The position numbers were made by a program, and so were the translations under genes. A stretch of 64,000 bases of DNA from Akkermansia sp. RCC_12PD (GTDB taxonomy: Bacteria; Verrucomicrobiota; Verrucomicrobiia; Verrucomicrobiales; Akkermansiaceae): the NCBI RefSeq assembly GCF_036417355.1, contig NZ_CP143889.1, positions 806,001 through 870,000 on the forward strand, given 5' to 3'. The notes beneath the pieces are model-generated. The model was not told the origin of the DNA. It saw nothing but the letters and a program-made list of their open reading frames with translations, and searched no databases. Shown piece after piece: positions 47,269 to 56,116 of this stretch. Each line of letters begins with the position of its first letter. Position 1 is the first letter of the stretch.

Positions 47269-49998
47269 ATGGACCACGCACCACTTTATCAATCGAAGCG
47301 TTCTCTGATCGCGCTGATGGCTATTGCCGCGTCCTGCCCTTTTGCGCAGGCCGGTGATTACGGCAGCGTCGGAGCCTCCAGCGCCTTGGGTACCTCCTAT
47401 GCTGGATACTATTCTGCGGGCCAGTCAGACGCGGCACACCGCGCCATGGCGCGCCGCGAGGCTCAAACCCAGGAAGCGATGCAGCTCCTTTCCGAAGGCC
47501 GTGAGCTGTACCGCGAAGGCAAGTACAAGGAAGCCCTGGATAAATTCAATGCCGCCTACAGCACGCTGCCCGCCGCACCGATCAATGACCAGCGCAGGCA
47601 GGCCATCGCCAACAATATTGGCGACGCCAGCATTGCCGTTGCGCAGGAATACATCAAGGTAGGCCGCTATGATGAAGCCGACAAGCTCCTGCAGGACGCC
47701 ATCCGGCTTAATCCCAAGAAAGCTGCGCTTGCCAAACAGACGCTCGAATACATGAAGGACCCGATTCGCACGAATCCGGCGCTCACTCCCGAACACGTCA
47801 AGAACGTGGAAAAGGTGAACACCCTCCTTCACATGGCCTATGGTTACTATGACCTCGGCGAATATGATAAAGCCATCGCCGAATTCAACAAGGTTCTCAC
47901 GATTGACCGCTACAACGTGGCAGCGCGCCGCGGCATGGAAACGGTAAACCGCCGCAGGTCCGCCTACTACCGTGCTGCGTATGACGAAACCCGCAGCACC
48001 ATGCTGGCGGAAGTGGACCAGATCTGGGAACGCCCCATTCCGGTTGAAATTCCGGGCGATGCGGATACTATCGGCACCGCTCCTGACCCCGGAGTCAGCG
48101 GCGCTACCGCCAACCTGATGAAGCTCAAGAGCATCATCATTCCCTCCGTTTCCTTTGAAGACACCACGGTGGAAGATGCCATCGACTACCTTCGCAGGAA
48201 GTCCGTGGAACTGGACCGCACCGTAGGCCCGAATGGAGAACGCGGCATCAACTTTGTCATCAATGACGCCCAGCCCGTGGGCACCACTCCCGTGGCTACC
48301 GTTCCGGCGGATGACCCCGGCTTTGGTGAAGACAGCATGGAATCCACGGAACCCGCTCCGGTAGCAGCGGCTCCCCAGGAAAGCATCCGCACCCGCAAGA
48401 TCGGCCAGTTGAAGCTCACCAACGTTCCGATGCTGGAAGTGCTCAATTTCATCTGCCGCAATGCCGGCCTGCGCCAGAAGGTGGAAGACTATGCCGTCAC
48501 CATTCTTCCCGCCGGGGGCAATGATGTGGACCTGTACCAGCGTACGTTCCCCGTACCTCCCGGCTTCCTTCGCTCCCTGTCCAGTTCCCTGGGCGGCAGC
48601 GACGACGTTAGCGACACCGATCCCTTCGGAAGCAGCGACAGCTCCTCCTCCGGCATCAGGCCCCTGCCTTCCGCTTACAACCTGCTCAAGAAGGCCGGCG
48701 TGCAGTTCCCGGACGGGGCGTCCGCCATCTTCAGCGCCAGCAACGGCACCCTCATTGTCCGCAACACACAGGGCAACCTGGACCTCATTGAACAGCTTAT
48801 TGAACAAACCCGCGGTGAATCCCAGCAGGTGCGCATCATGACCAAGTTCGTGGAAGTGACCCAGGAGAACACGGAAGAACTCGGCTTTGACTGGATTGTC
48901 ACTCCGTTCTCCGTCAGCAATGACCGCAGCACCTTCCTGGGCGGCGGCACCAGCGAAGGTTCCGGACTCAATTCCAGCGACTTCACCCAGTCTCCCGGCG
49001 GCGTCAGCGGCTGGCCCGTGAACAGCAGCAGCACGGATTCACACGGCAACGGCCTGGTGAACGGCCTGGTGGGCGGCAACCGCACGGGCGACTTCGCCAT
49101 CTCCAAGAACTCCGTGGACAACCTGCTTACCAGCACCAACCGTTCCGAAGCGACTCAAAAGAGCCCGGCTCCCGGCATCATGTCCCTCACGGGCATTTAT
49201 GATGAAGGCTCCTTCCAGATGCTGATGCGCGGCCTGTCCCAGAAGAAGGGTTCCGACGTTCTCACCGCTCCGAGCGTTACCGCCAAATCCGGTGAAACAG
49301 CCAAAATTGAAATCATCCGCGAATTCTGGTATCCCACCGAATACGAACCCCCGGAACTTCCCAACAACGTCAGCAGCTGGGGCAACAACAACAACCGGAA
49401 TAATGTTCTGGATGATGTTCTCAACAACAATCCGGCCCAGGTAACCAGCTTCCCCGTCACTCCCGCCACTCCCGGCGTGTTTGAAATGAAGCCCGTTGGC
49501 GTTACCCTGGAAGTGGTGCCCACTATCGCGGAGAACAAATACATCATTGATTTGAGCTTCAAGCCCAGCATCGTGGAGTTTGAAGGCTTCGTGAACTACG
49601 GCAGCCCGATTCAATCCACCGGCGTGGGTTCCGACGGCAAGCCGATGTCCCTGACCCTGACGGAAAACCGCATTGAGCAGCCTATCTTCTCCAAGCGCTC
49701 CGTTGAAACGTCCCTGTTCATCTACGACGGCCATACCGTGGCAATCGGTGGTTTGATCACGGAAAACGTCCAGACAGTGGAAGACAAGGTGCCGATCTTC
49801 GGTGACCTGCCCCTCGTTGGCCGCTTCTTCCGCAGCAATTCCGACAACCACATCAAGAAGAATCTGATGATCTTCGTGACTGGTCAGATTATTGATGCCA
49901 CCGGACAGCCTGTCCGCGGGAATTCCCTCCCGACGACGGCCGCCGGAGTAGAAACCGCATTGCCGTCCGCTGATGCAGCCCTGCTGCCTCCTATGTAG
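47269..49998 (+). CDS. pilQ: Type IV pilus secretin (PilQ/GspD family, Amuc_1098-like)
   Basis: The outer-membrane channel of the pilus machine, 909 residues. Signal peptide M-D-H-A-P-L-Y-Q-S-K-R-S-L-I-A-L-M-A-I-A-A-S-C-P...A-Q-A. A TPR region (about 65-240; E-A-L-D-K-F-N-A-A-Y, D-E-A-D-K-L-L-Q-D-A-I) replaces the AMIN domains of proteobacterial PilQ. N-domains follow, with A-S-N-G-T-L-I-V-R-N-T-Q-G-N-L-D-L-I-E. The secretin barrel (about 640-880) has S-D-V-L-T-A-P-S-V-T-A-K-S-G and V-P-I-F-G-D-L-P-L-V-G-R-F-F. Asp/Ser/Gly-rich low-complexity linkers break the N-domains. It ends the operon before a strong terminator. Confidence 0.93.
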   Translation: MDHAPLYQSKRSLIALMAIAASCPFAQAGDYGSVGASSALGTSYAGYYSAGQSDAAHRAMARREAQTQEAMQLLSEGRELYREGKYKEALDKFNAAYSTLPAAPINDQRRQAIANNIGDASIAVAQEYIKVGRYDEADKLLQDAIRLNPKKAALAKQTLEYMKDPIRTNPALTPEHVKNVEKVNTLLHMAYGYYDLGEYDKAIAEFNKVLTIDRYNVAARRGMETVNRRRSAYYRAAYDETRSTMLAEVDQIWERPIPVEIPGDADTIGTAPDPGVSGATANLMKLKSIIIPSVSFEDTTVEDAIDYLRRKSVELDRTVGPNGERGINFVINDAQPVGTTPVATVPADDPGFGEDSMESTEPAPVAAAPQESIRTRKIGQLKLTNVPMLEVLNFICRNAGLRQKVEDYAVTILPAGGNDVDLYQRTFPVPPGFLRSLSSSLGGSDDVSDTDPFGSSDSSSSGIRPLPSAYNLLKKAGVQFPDGASAIFSASNGTLIVRNTQGNLDLIEQLIEQTRGESQQVRIMTKFVEVTQENTEELGFDWIVTPFSVSNDRSTFLGGGTSEGSGLNSSDFTQSPGGVSGWPVNSSSTDSHGNGLVNGLVGGNRTGDFAISKNSVDNLLTSTNRSEATQKSPAPGIMSLTGIYDEGSFQMLMRGLSQKKGSDVLTAPSVTAKSGETAKIEIIREFWYPTEYEPPELPNNVSSWGNNNNRNNVLDDVLNNNPAQVTSFPVTPATPGVFEMKPVGVTLEVVPTIAENKYIIDLSFKPSIVEFEGFVNYGSPIQSTGVGSDGKPMSLTLTENRIEQPIFSKRSVETSLFIYDGHTVAIGGLITENVQTVEDKVPIFGDLPLVGRFFRSNSDNHIKKNLMIFVTGQIIDATGQPVRGNSLPTTAAGVETALPSADAALLPPM

Positions 49999-50022
49999 TC
50001 AGTGTGCGTAAAGTCCATACCG

Positions 50023-50057
50023 GAGCGGGTGAAAGGGTGACCTTTCACCCGCTCTTT
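50023..50057 (+). terminator. Rho-independent terminator of the pilus operon
   Basis: A perfect 14-bp stem GAGCGGGTGAAAGG / CCTTTCACCCGCTC (50023-50036, 50041-50054) with a 4-base loop is followed by TTT. It separates pilQ from coaE. Confidence 0.8.
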
Positions 50058-50092
50058 GCATCCCAACCCAACGTCTTTCCTCCTTGCCCGCC

Positions 50093-50698
50093 ATGAAAAC
50101 ACTCGTCGTTACAGGCGGAATCGCCGCAGGCAAATCCACAGCCATCCGCCTGCTCATGGAAATGGGCGGTCCGCATCTGCGCCTGTTTGACTGTGATGCG
50201 GAAACAGGCAGGCTGCTGGACAGCGGTCTTCTGAAAGACGCCCTTATCCGGGCATTCGGCCCTGGCAGCGTGGACGGCGCGGGACGGGCGGACAGACATT
50301 TCCTGAGGGAGCTGGTCTTCCGCAATCCGGAAAGCAGAAAGGTTCTGGAAGGGCTTATTCATCCCCTGCTGCACCAAGAATGTCTTGCGCAAATGCAGGC
50401 GGCGCGGCAGAATGCGGCGGTAAGCGGGCTTGTCATCGACGTGCCGCTGTTTTTTGAAACATCGGCGCGCTACCATCAGGATGCCGTATGCGTGGTAGCT
50501 GTTTCCCGGGAAACGCAAAAGGCCCGCCTGGCCCTCAGGAACGGATTCCGCGAGGATATGATTGAGGCTATCCTGGCCGCACAGCATCCTATCATGGAAA
50601 AGGTGGCCAAAGCCGATTTCGTGATCTGGAACGAAGGCCCTCCATCCCTGCTCCGCCAGCAAACCCAAAGATTTTATCAACACTTTTTCCATGACTGA
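50093..50698 (+). CDS. coaE: Dephospho-CoA kinase
   Basis: The last enzyme of coenzyme A synthesis, phosphorylating the 3'-OH of dephospho-CoA. It has 201 residues. The P-loop is T-G-G-I-A-A-G-K-S-T at residues 8-17. F-D-C-D-A-E is the CoaE acidic motif, V-I-D-V-P-L-F-F-E holds the lid-side D-V-P-L-L/F-F-E motif and R-L-A-L-R-N-G the Arg. Start ATG 50093 gives the normal length. The last 8 bases overlap the rho start, implying coupled translation. Confidence 0.93.
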   Translation: MKTLVVTGGIAAGKSTAIRLLMEMGGPHLRLFDCDAETGRLLDSGLLKDALIRAFGPGSVDGAGRADRHFLRELVFRNPESRKVLEGLIHPLLHQECLAQMQAARQNAAVSGLVIDVPLFFETSARYHQDAVCVVAVSRETQKARLALRNGFREDMIEAILAAQHPIMEKVAKADFVIWNEGPPSLLRQQTQRFYQHFFHD

Positions 50699-52133
50699 AG
50701 AACGCGAAAACCAGCCGCCCCCTGACAAAGACACTCCCCAGGCCGACTCCGCACAGAATGCCTCCTCTCCGGAACAGGCTCTTCCGGTCCTGCTCCCTGC
50801 CCCGGCGGAAGAGAGCGCCCCGGATTCGCCTTTCCTCCCGGAATCTCCGCAGGAGGAACCGGAATCCCGGCCCGTTCTGGAACAGTTCGACATCAACGAG
50901 TTGCGCCGCCGCCCCCTGAACGACCTCCAGGAAATGGCGGAAGCCCTTCCCATAAGGAACGCCTCCTCCCTCACCAAGTCACAGCTTGTTTTTGAACTTG
51001 GCAAGCAGCTTCTCGCCAAGGGCCATGAAGTAGTCGTCTCCGGCGTCATGGAACAGGCCAAGGACAATTACGCGATGTTGAGGGACCCGGTCAAAAGTTT
51101 CCGCACCTCCCCGGACGACATTTACCTGGGCGGCAACCTGATCAAGCCCCTGCATCTGCGCGTGGGCCAGTTGATCAAGGTCAGGCTGCGCAAGCTGAGG
51201 CCCCATGACAAATACCTCTCCGCCTCCGCCGTCATCAGCGTGGAAGGCATTCCCGCGGAAGAATACAGGGCGGCCCAGGATTTTGAACGACTCACCCCCC
51301 TCTTCCCCAAGGAGCGCCTGCTGCTGGAAAACAAGGAGGTCAATTCCGCGGCCATGCGCGTGCTGGACCTGATGACACCCTTCGGCAAGGGGCAGCGCGG
51401 ACTCATCGTGGCGCCTCCCCGCGGCGGCAAGACCGTTCTCCTGAAAACGATCGCGCGCTCCATCAGGGCCAACTATCCCCAGGTGGAACTGATCGTTCTT
51501 CTTCTGGACGAACGCCCGGAGGAAGTGACCGATTTTGAAGAGACCGTGGACGCCCCGGTCTATGCCTCCACCTTTGACGAACCTTCCCGCCGCCATGCCC
51601 AGGTCTCCGACCTCGTCATTGAACGCGCCAAGCGTCTGGTGGAAATGGGCCGGGACGTCGTCATCCTGCTGGACTCCCTGACCCGCCTGGCACGCGGCTA
51701 CAATGCCAATCAGACGGGCGGCCGCATCATGTCCGGCGGCCTCGGCTCCAATGCCCTGGAAAAGCCCCGCAAGTTTTTTTCCGCCGCGCGCAATGTGGAG
51801 GAAGGCGGCAGCCTGACCATCATCGCCACCTGCCTGGTGGACACGGAATCCCGGATGGATGAAGTGATCTTCGAGGAATTCAAGGGTACGGGCAATCTGG
51901 AAATCCGCCTGGACAGGGAACTTTCCGAACGGCGCATTTATCCGGCCATTTCCCTTTCCCAAAGCGGCACCCGCAATGACGACAGGCTGTATAACGAACA
52001 GGAGTTCGTCAAAATCATGCAGCTCCGTCGCCAGCTTGCCATGAAGCCCGGCTGGGAAGGCCTTCAGGCCCTGCTGCAAAATATTTCCAAAACCCAGAAC
52101 AACGCGGAGCTGCTTCTGACCGGCCTGCGTTAA
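50691..52133 (+). CDS. rho: Transcription termination factor Rho
   Basis: A hexameric RNA helicase that ends transcription, 480 residues. The first 65 residues are an acidic, Pro-rich extension absent from E. coli Rho. Next come the Rho_N helix domain ([11 protein letters not shown], about 80-115) and the cold-shock-type RNA-binding domain with S-P-D-D-I-Y. The motor domain has A-P-P-R-G-G-K-T (Walker A), [29 protein letters not shown] (Walker B) and G-G-L-G-S-N-A-L (secondary RNA loop). Extended N-terminal inserts are known in Rho of many high-GC and Bacteroidota lineages. Confidence 0.97.
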   Translation: MTEERENQPPPDKDTPQADSAQNASSPEQALPVLLPAPAEESAPDSPFLPESPQEEPESRPVLEQFDINELRRRPLNDLQEMAEALPIRNASSLTKSQLVFELGKQLLAKGHEVVVSGVMEQAKDNYAMLRDPVKSFRTSPDDIYLGGNLIKPLHLRVGQLIKVRLRKLRPHDKYLSASAVISVEGIPAEEYRAAQDFERLTPLFPKERLLLENKEVNSAAMRVLDLMTPFGKGQRGLIVAPPRGGKTVLLKTIARSIRANYPQVELIVLLLDERPEEVTDFEETVDAPVYASTFDEPSRRHAQVSDLVIERAKRLVEMGRDVVILLDSLTRLARGYNANQTGGRIMSGGLGSNALEKPRKFFSAARNVEEGGSLTIIATCLVDTESRMDEVIFEEFKGTGNLEIRLDRELSERRIYPAISLSQSGTRNDDRLYNEQEFVKIMQLRRQLAMKPGWEGLQALLQNISKTQNNAELLLTGLR

Positions 52134-52164
52134 AACCCAGCATTCACGGGCTTTTCATTCCTCC

Positions 52165-52199
52165 AGCCTCCGTGCCGCATCCCGGCACGGAGGCTTTTT
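52165..52199 (+). terminator. Rho-independent terminator after rho
   Basis: A perfect 13-bp stem AGCCTCCGTGCCG / CGGCACGGAGGCT (52165-52177, 52183-52195) is followed by TTTT. One of the clearest terminators in the window. Confidence 0.9.
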
Positions 52200-52372
52200 G
52201 ATGAATCAAGGGCAAAAATGAAGAAAAAACCTTCATCCCTTCCTGCCCGGATTCCATGCTACCGCTTGCTGCGCATGAATAGCGGGAGGGCAGGAAAAGG
52301 CATGAATTCCCGTCACACGGCCCGCAAGTTGCCATGTCTGCCAAAGTGCCGGAAGGGACAGGGAAACCGCCT

Positions 52373-54307
52373 TTATTTCTTCCCCTGCCGGGTTTTTACG
52401 CGGAAAATGCGCATGGAGTTGCCGACGGCAAGCAGGCAAACGCCCACGTCCGCCATCACGGCAGCCCACATGCCGGCCAGCCCCAAAATGCCGAGAACCA
52501 TGACCAATACCTTGATTCCCAGAATCATGACGATGTTCTGGACAATGATGCGCTCTGTTGCCATGGAAAGGCGGATGGCTTCCGGGACGGCCGCGGGATC
52601 ACCTTTCATCAGCACCACGTCCGCCGCCTGAAGAGCGGCATCCGATCCCACGCCACCCATGGCAATGCCTATGTCCGCCCCGGCCAGGGACGGCGCGTCA
52701 TTCATGCCGTCCCCCACAAAGGCTACCAGTCCGTTTACGCCTTTCAATTCCTGGATATGTTCCAGTTTCTCCGTCGGCATCAGGCCGCTGAATACTTCAT
52801 CCAGTCCCAGCCTGTCCCCCACTTCCCTGCCGGCGGAGGAAGAATCCCCCGTCAGCATGACCAGCCTGTTTACGCCCAAATCCCTCAATTCCCTGACGGC
52901 CAGGGCCGCTCCGGGCTTCACCTGGTCGGACATGCGCAGACGCCCCAGCAGCACTCCGTCCATGGCCACGTAAATCGTTGCACCGCGTTCCTCCAGGTCA
53001 TCGACCGCCACACCGGCATCCTTTAAAAATGCCTTCTTGCCCGCCAGAACGGACCTGCCCTCCACCCGGGCGGAAACGCCTCCGCCCGTCACTTCCACCA
53101 TATCCGCCACACGCTCCGGAAACAGGGCGCCTCCATACGCTTTCACAATGGAACGGCCCAAGGGATGGGAAGCGGCGCTTTCCGCGTGGGCCGCCCAGTA
53201 CAGCAGGCTTTCCGGGGATACCCCGGCGCACGGCAGAACTTCATCCACGGCAAACGCGCCTTCCGTCAGCGTCCCCGTTTTGTCAAACACCACGGTCTTC
53301 ACCTTGCGTAGCGCATCCAGATAGCTGCTGCCCTTCACCAGGATTCCGTTGCGCGCCGCCCGGCCTATCCCGGCAAAGAAACCCAGGGGGACGGACAGCA
53401 CCAGGGCGCACGGGCAGGAAATCACCAGCAGCACCAGGGCGCGGAAAAGGCCGTCTCCCCAGCTTCCGCCAGTCACAAAGGGGTAGCACAGAAACACCAG
53501 AACGGCAATGGCGATAACCAGCGGCGTATAAATGCGGGAGAACCTGCTCAGCCTTCCCTCCATGCGGGATTTATTGCCGGAAGCGGCTTCCACCAGTTCC
53601 TGCACCCGCGCCAGGGCGGAGTGTTTCCAGTCACGGTCCGTGCGCACATACAGTACGCCCTGGCCGTTGATGTATCCGGCCATGACGGCGGTTCCCTCCC
53701 CCGCCTCCACCGGCAGGGATTCCCCGGTCATGGCGGAAGTGTCCAGCACGGAACGGCCGCCCACGATCACTCCGTCCAGAGGGATGCGCTCCCCGGCCCT
53801 CACTTCAATCAGGGTGCCCGGCTTCACGTCAGACGGAGGAACGTCCCGGACGGCGCCGTCCTCCCTTACATGTACCGCATCCGGCCTCAATTTCATCAGT
53901 TCCCTTACGGAACGGCGGGAACTCCCTACGGCGCGTTCCTGGAGGTATTCCCCCACCCGGTAAAAAAGCATTACCCCCACCGCCTCGGAATAATCCCCCA
54001 GGAACATGGCTCCCAGGGAAGCGATGCTCATCAGGAAGTTTTCATCCATGGCGCGCCCGTGCCTCAGTCCGATAAAAGCCGTTTTCAAGACATCCCACCC
54101 GATCAGCAGATAGGCCCCCGCATAAGCCGCCAAACCGAACCAGGTATCGCCCCCCGCCACCAGAGCCGCGGCAAACAGGGCTATCCCCAGGACGGCGGGT
54201 ACGGGCCTAATTGCCCCTTCCGTTCCGCAGGAACCTCCGGAGCAGCAACACCCGGTCCCGCAGGACATTTCTTCAAAAGCGTGTTCGTGGGAATGTTCCT
54301 TGCTCAT
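52373..54307 (-). CDS. Heavy-metal P1B-type ATPase (CadA/ZntA-like)
   Basis: An inner-membrane metal exporter of 644 residues. There is no ferredoxin-like HMA domain. The first 30 residues are instead a His/Cys cluster (S-K-E-H-S-H-E-H-A and C-G-T-G-C-C-C-S-G-G-S-C-G). The pump core is complete: T-G-E-S (actuator), the intramembrane V-I-S-C-P-C-A-L-V metal site, D-K-T-G-T-L-T phosphorylation motif, S-H-P-L-G nucleotide site and G-D-G-M-N-D-A-P. The C-P-C type suggests Zn2+/Cd2+/Pb2+ or Cu+, with Zn/Cd the closest overall. A dyad operator candidate lies 47 bases upstream. Confidence 0.93.
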   Translation of the reverse strand: MSKEHSHEHAFEEMSCGTGCCCSGGSCGTEGAIRPVPAVLGIALFAAALVAGGDTWFGLAAYAGAYLLIGWDVLKTAFIGLRHGRAMDENFLMSIASLGAMFLGDYSEAVGVMLFYRVGEYLQERAVGSSRRSVRELMKLRPDAVHVREDGAVRDVPPSDVKPGTLIEVRAGERIPLDGVIVGGRSVLDTSAMTGESLPVEAGEGTAVMAGYINGQGVLYVRTDRDWKHSALARVQELVEAASGNKSRMEGRLSRFSRIYTPLVIAIAVLVFLCYPFVTGGSWGDGLFRALVLLVISCPCALVLSVPLGFFAGIGRAARNGILVKGSSYLDALRKVKTVVFDKTGTLTEGAFAVDEVLPCAGVSPESLLYWAAHAESAASHPLGRSIVKAYGGALFPERVADMVEVTGGGVSARVEGRSVLAGKKAFLKDAGVAVDDLEERGATIYVAMDGVLLGRLRMSDQVKPGAALAVRELRDLGVNRLVMLTGDSSSAGREVGDRLGLDEVFSGLMPTEKLEHIQELKGVNGLVAFVGDGMNDAPSLAGADIGIAMGGVGSDAALQAADVVLMKGDPAAVPEAIRLSMATERIIVQNIVMILGIKVLVMVLGILGLAGMWAAVMADVGVCLLAVGNSMRIFRVKTRQGKK

Positions 54308-54353
54308 GATCTGTTCCGCTTGTACGCCTGCTCCGCCACTATGGCAAGCCTCA

Positions 54354-54371
54354 TGTTAGTTATATCTAACA
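54354..54371. promoter_or_regulatory. Inverted repeat TGTTAG-N6-CTAACA upstream of the metal ATPase
   Basis: Perfect 6-bp arms TGTTAG and CTAACA around TTATAT lie in the 79-base gap between the ROK gene stop and the ATPase start. The spacing to the start codon (47 bases) fits a promoter-overlapping operator. The form is like the dyads bound by metal-responsive repressors (ArsR/SmtB, MntR/DtxR types), but no repressor gene is adjacent. It has no U-run, so it is not a terminator. Confidence 0.55.
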
Positions 54372-54386
54372 CAAGGCTTGGCAGTC

Positions 54387-55364
54387 TTATTTCCGCTTAA
54401 ACCTTTCCAGAACGCCATGCCCCATGAATTCATCCATGGCCATGGCTCCGGCTCCCAGCAACCCGGCTTCCGAGCCAAACCGTGCAGGCAGGATCACCAG
54501 GTCCTCCATCAATAGCGGAAACATCTGCGCCCTGAGCTTAGCCATCAGAGGCTTCATCAGCAAGTCCCCGGCCTTGGCCACGCCACCGCCAATGATGAAG
54601 GCGTCCGGCACCAGCGTGTACATCAGGTTCATGATCAGGCAGGCCAGTATTTCCGCGGTATCCTCCCACAATTGCAGGGCCACGGGACACCCGGCGCGGG
54701 CGGCGACGTCGAGGTCCCGCGGGGTGCACTCGTCCACTGTTTTGTCAATGCCCGCCCCCGTGTACCGTCGGACGGCCTCCGCCGCCAGTTCATTGTTGCC
54801 GATGTATTCCTCAATGGCGCCGCGGTTGCCGAAGGGACCCGTCTTCCCCTGGTAATGGATGCTCGTCTGCCCGACCTCCGCCGCGGAAAACCGCCTGCCC
54901 CGCAGAATGCGGTCCTGCAACACGATCCCCCCTCCTATGCCCGTTCCCATGGTGAGGCACACCAGGCTGGACATGCCGCGGCCGGCCCCCAGCTTCCATT
55001 CCGCATAGGCCATGCAGTTGGCGTCGTTGTCCAGCACGACGGGAAGCCCCACCGCGCGTTCCATCATTTCCTTGACAGGGATCTCATGGTCCCACACCTT
55101 CACATTGGTAAGCTGGTAGAGCACCCCCTTGTAATAATCGCACCATCCCGGCATGCCCATCCCCATCACGCAGGCGGTTGGGAATTGCTCGCGCAGGACC
55201 AGTGCCGTCGCTACCATGGCGTCAATGATTGCCTGGGGACTTTCAAACATGGTTGTCGGAATGCGGTCGGCAGTTGCCAGAATGCGGTCGCCCGCCGTAA
55301 CGCCCATCTTGATGCTGGTGCCGCCGAAGTCCACGGCCAGTGCGCAGGGTTCTGAAAAGCTCAT
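54387..55364 (-). CDS. ROK-family sugar kinase lacking the zinc motif
   Basis: The protein has 325 residues with an actin-like kinase fold. Visible are A-V-D-F-G-G-T-S-I-K-M-G (phosphate 1), M-G-M-G-M-P-G-W, the catalytic D-N-D-A-N-C-M-A-Y-A-E, and T-M-G-T-G-I-G-G-G-I (phosphate 2). The ROK zinc signature (EVGH...CxCGxxGCxE) is replaced: E-V-G-Q, then G-P-F-G-N-R-G-A-I-E-E-Y, so all three Cys and the His are gone. Glucokinase, or a GlcNAc/ManNAc-type kinase, is likely. The substrate cannot be fixed. It is cytosolic, with no DNA-binding N-terminus, so not a repressor. Confidence 0.88.
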   Translation of the reverse strand: MSFSEPCALAVDFGGTSIKMGVTAGDRILATADRIPTTMFESPQAIIDAMVATALVLREQFPTACVMGMGMPGWCDYYKGVLYQLTNVKVWDHEIPVKEMMERAVGLPVVLDNDANCMAYAEWKLGAGRGMSSLVCLTMGTGIGGGIVLQDRILRGRRFSAAEVGQTSIHYQGKTGPFGNRGAIEEYIGNNELAAEAVRRYTGAGIDKTVDECTPRDLDVAARAGCPVALQLWEDTAEILACLIMNLMYTLVPDAFIIGGGVAKAGDLLMKPLMAKLRAQMFPLLMEDLVILPARFGSEAGLLGAGAMAMDEFMGHGVLERFKRK

Positions 55365-55508
55365 GGTTCATACTTATGTCAGCAACCTTCGGGAATCAAC
55401 GCAAAAACGCATTCGCAGCCATCCTATTCCGTCCTATGGGCCACTTCTTGTATATAGTACAATAAATATCCCTTAAAAAGGACTTGCCAGACGGCCTTCG
55501 CACAGGCC

Positions 55509-56066
55509 ATGATAAAGGCCGCAATGATGGAAATGCCCGGTTCGGACGAGTGGTTCATGCGCCAAGCGATGAAGGAAGCCAGAAAAGCCTTGGCCAGGGG
55601 GGAAGTGCCCATCGGGGCCGTCGTGGTCAGGGACGGCCATGTGATCGCCCGCGGCTGGAACCAGGTGGAAACGCTGAAGGACGCCACGGCGCATGCGGAA
55701 ATGATCGCCCTGACGGCCGCCCAGGAAGCCCTTGGGGACTGGCGGCTGGAAGGCTGCACCCTGTACGTCACGAAAGAGCCGTGCCCCATGTGCGCAGGAG
55801 CCATCGTGCACTGCCGCCCGGACCGCGTGGTATTCGGCTGTCCGGACGCCAAGACGGGAGCCGCCGGAGGGTGGATCAACCTCCTGGACTCCAATCCCCC
55901 CCTCAACCACAGGTGCGAGGTGCAGTCCGGAGTGCTGGGGGAGGAATGCCTGTACCATCTGCAGCAATTTTTCCGGGAGGCCCGCCTGCTGGCCAGGGAG
56001 AAAAGGAAACAGGCCGGAGAACTTCCCCCCTCCCCGCAGGAGGATGGCGGGAAAGCCCCCGAATAA
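55509..56066 (+). CDS. tadA: tRNA-specific adenosine-34 deaminase
   Basis: It converts the wobble A of tRNA-Arg(ACG) to inosine. The zinc-deaminase signatures are T-A-H-A-E-M (His/Glu) and E-P-C-P-M-C-A-G-A (two Cys). The C-terminal G-V-L-G-E-E-C is typical. It has 185 residues with a Pro/Gly-rich tail. ATG 55524 or 55527 may be the real start, since an AAAGG lies at 55514-55518. An in-frame C7 run (55896-55902) is tolerated here. lipA starts 50 bases downstream. Confidence 0.92.
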   Translation: MIKAAMMEMPGSDEWFMRQAMKEARKALARGEVPIGAVVVRDGHVIARGWNQVETLKDATAHAEMIALTAAQEALGDWRLEGCTLYVTKEPCPMCAGAIVHCRPDRVVFGCPDAKTGAAGGWINLLDSNPPLNHRCEVQSGVLGEECLYHLQQFFREARLLAREKRKQAGELPPSPQEDGGKAPE

Positions 56067-56116
56067 ACCACTTTGCATTTGCCAAAAAGGCCGACTCACG
56101 GCAAGCTAACGGCTCT

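Noticed and set aside
55896-55902. C7 run in tadA as a frameshift
   Set aside because: The reading frame is correct on both sides and continues with the conserved TadA C-terminal motif.
55484-56116. N-terminal extension of lipA by 211 codons
   Set aside because: It reads tadA out of frame. The lipoyl synthase family begins near M-E-P-R-Y-D.
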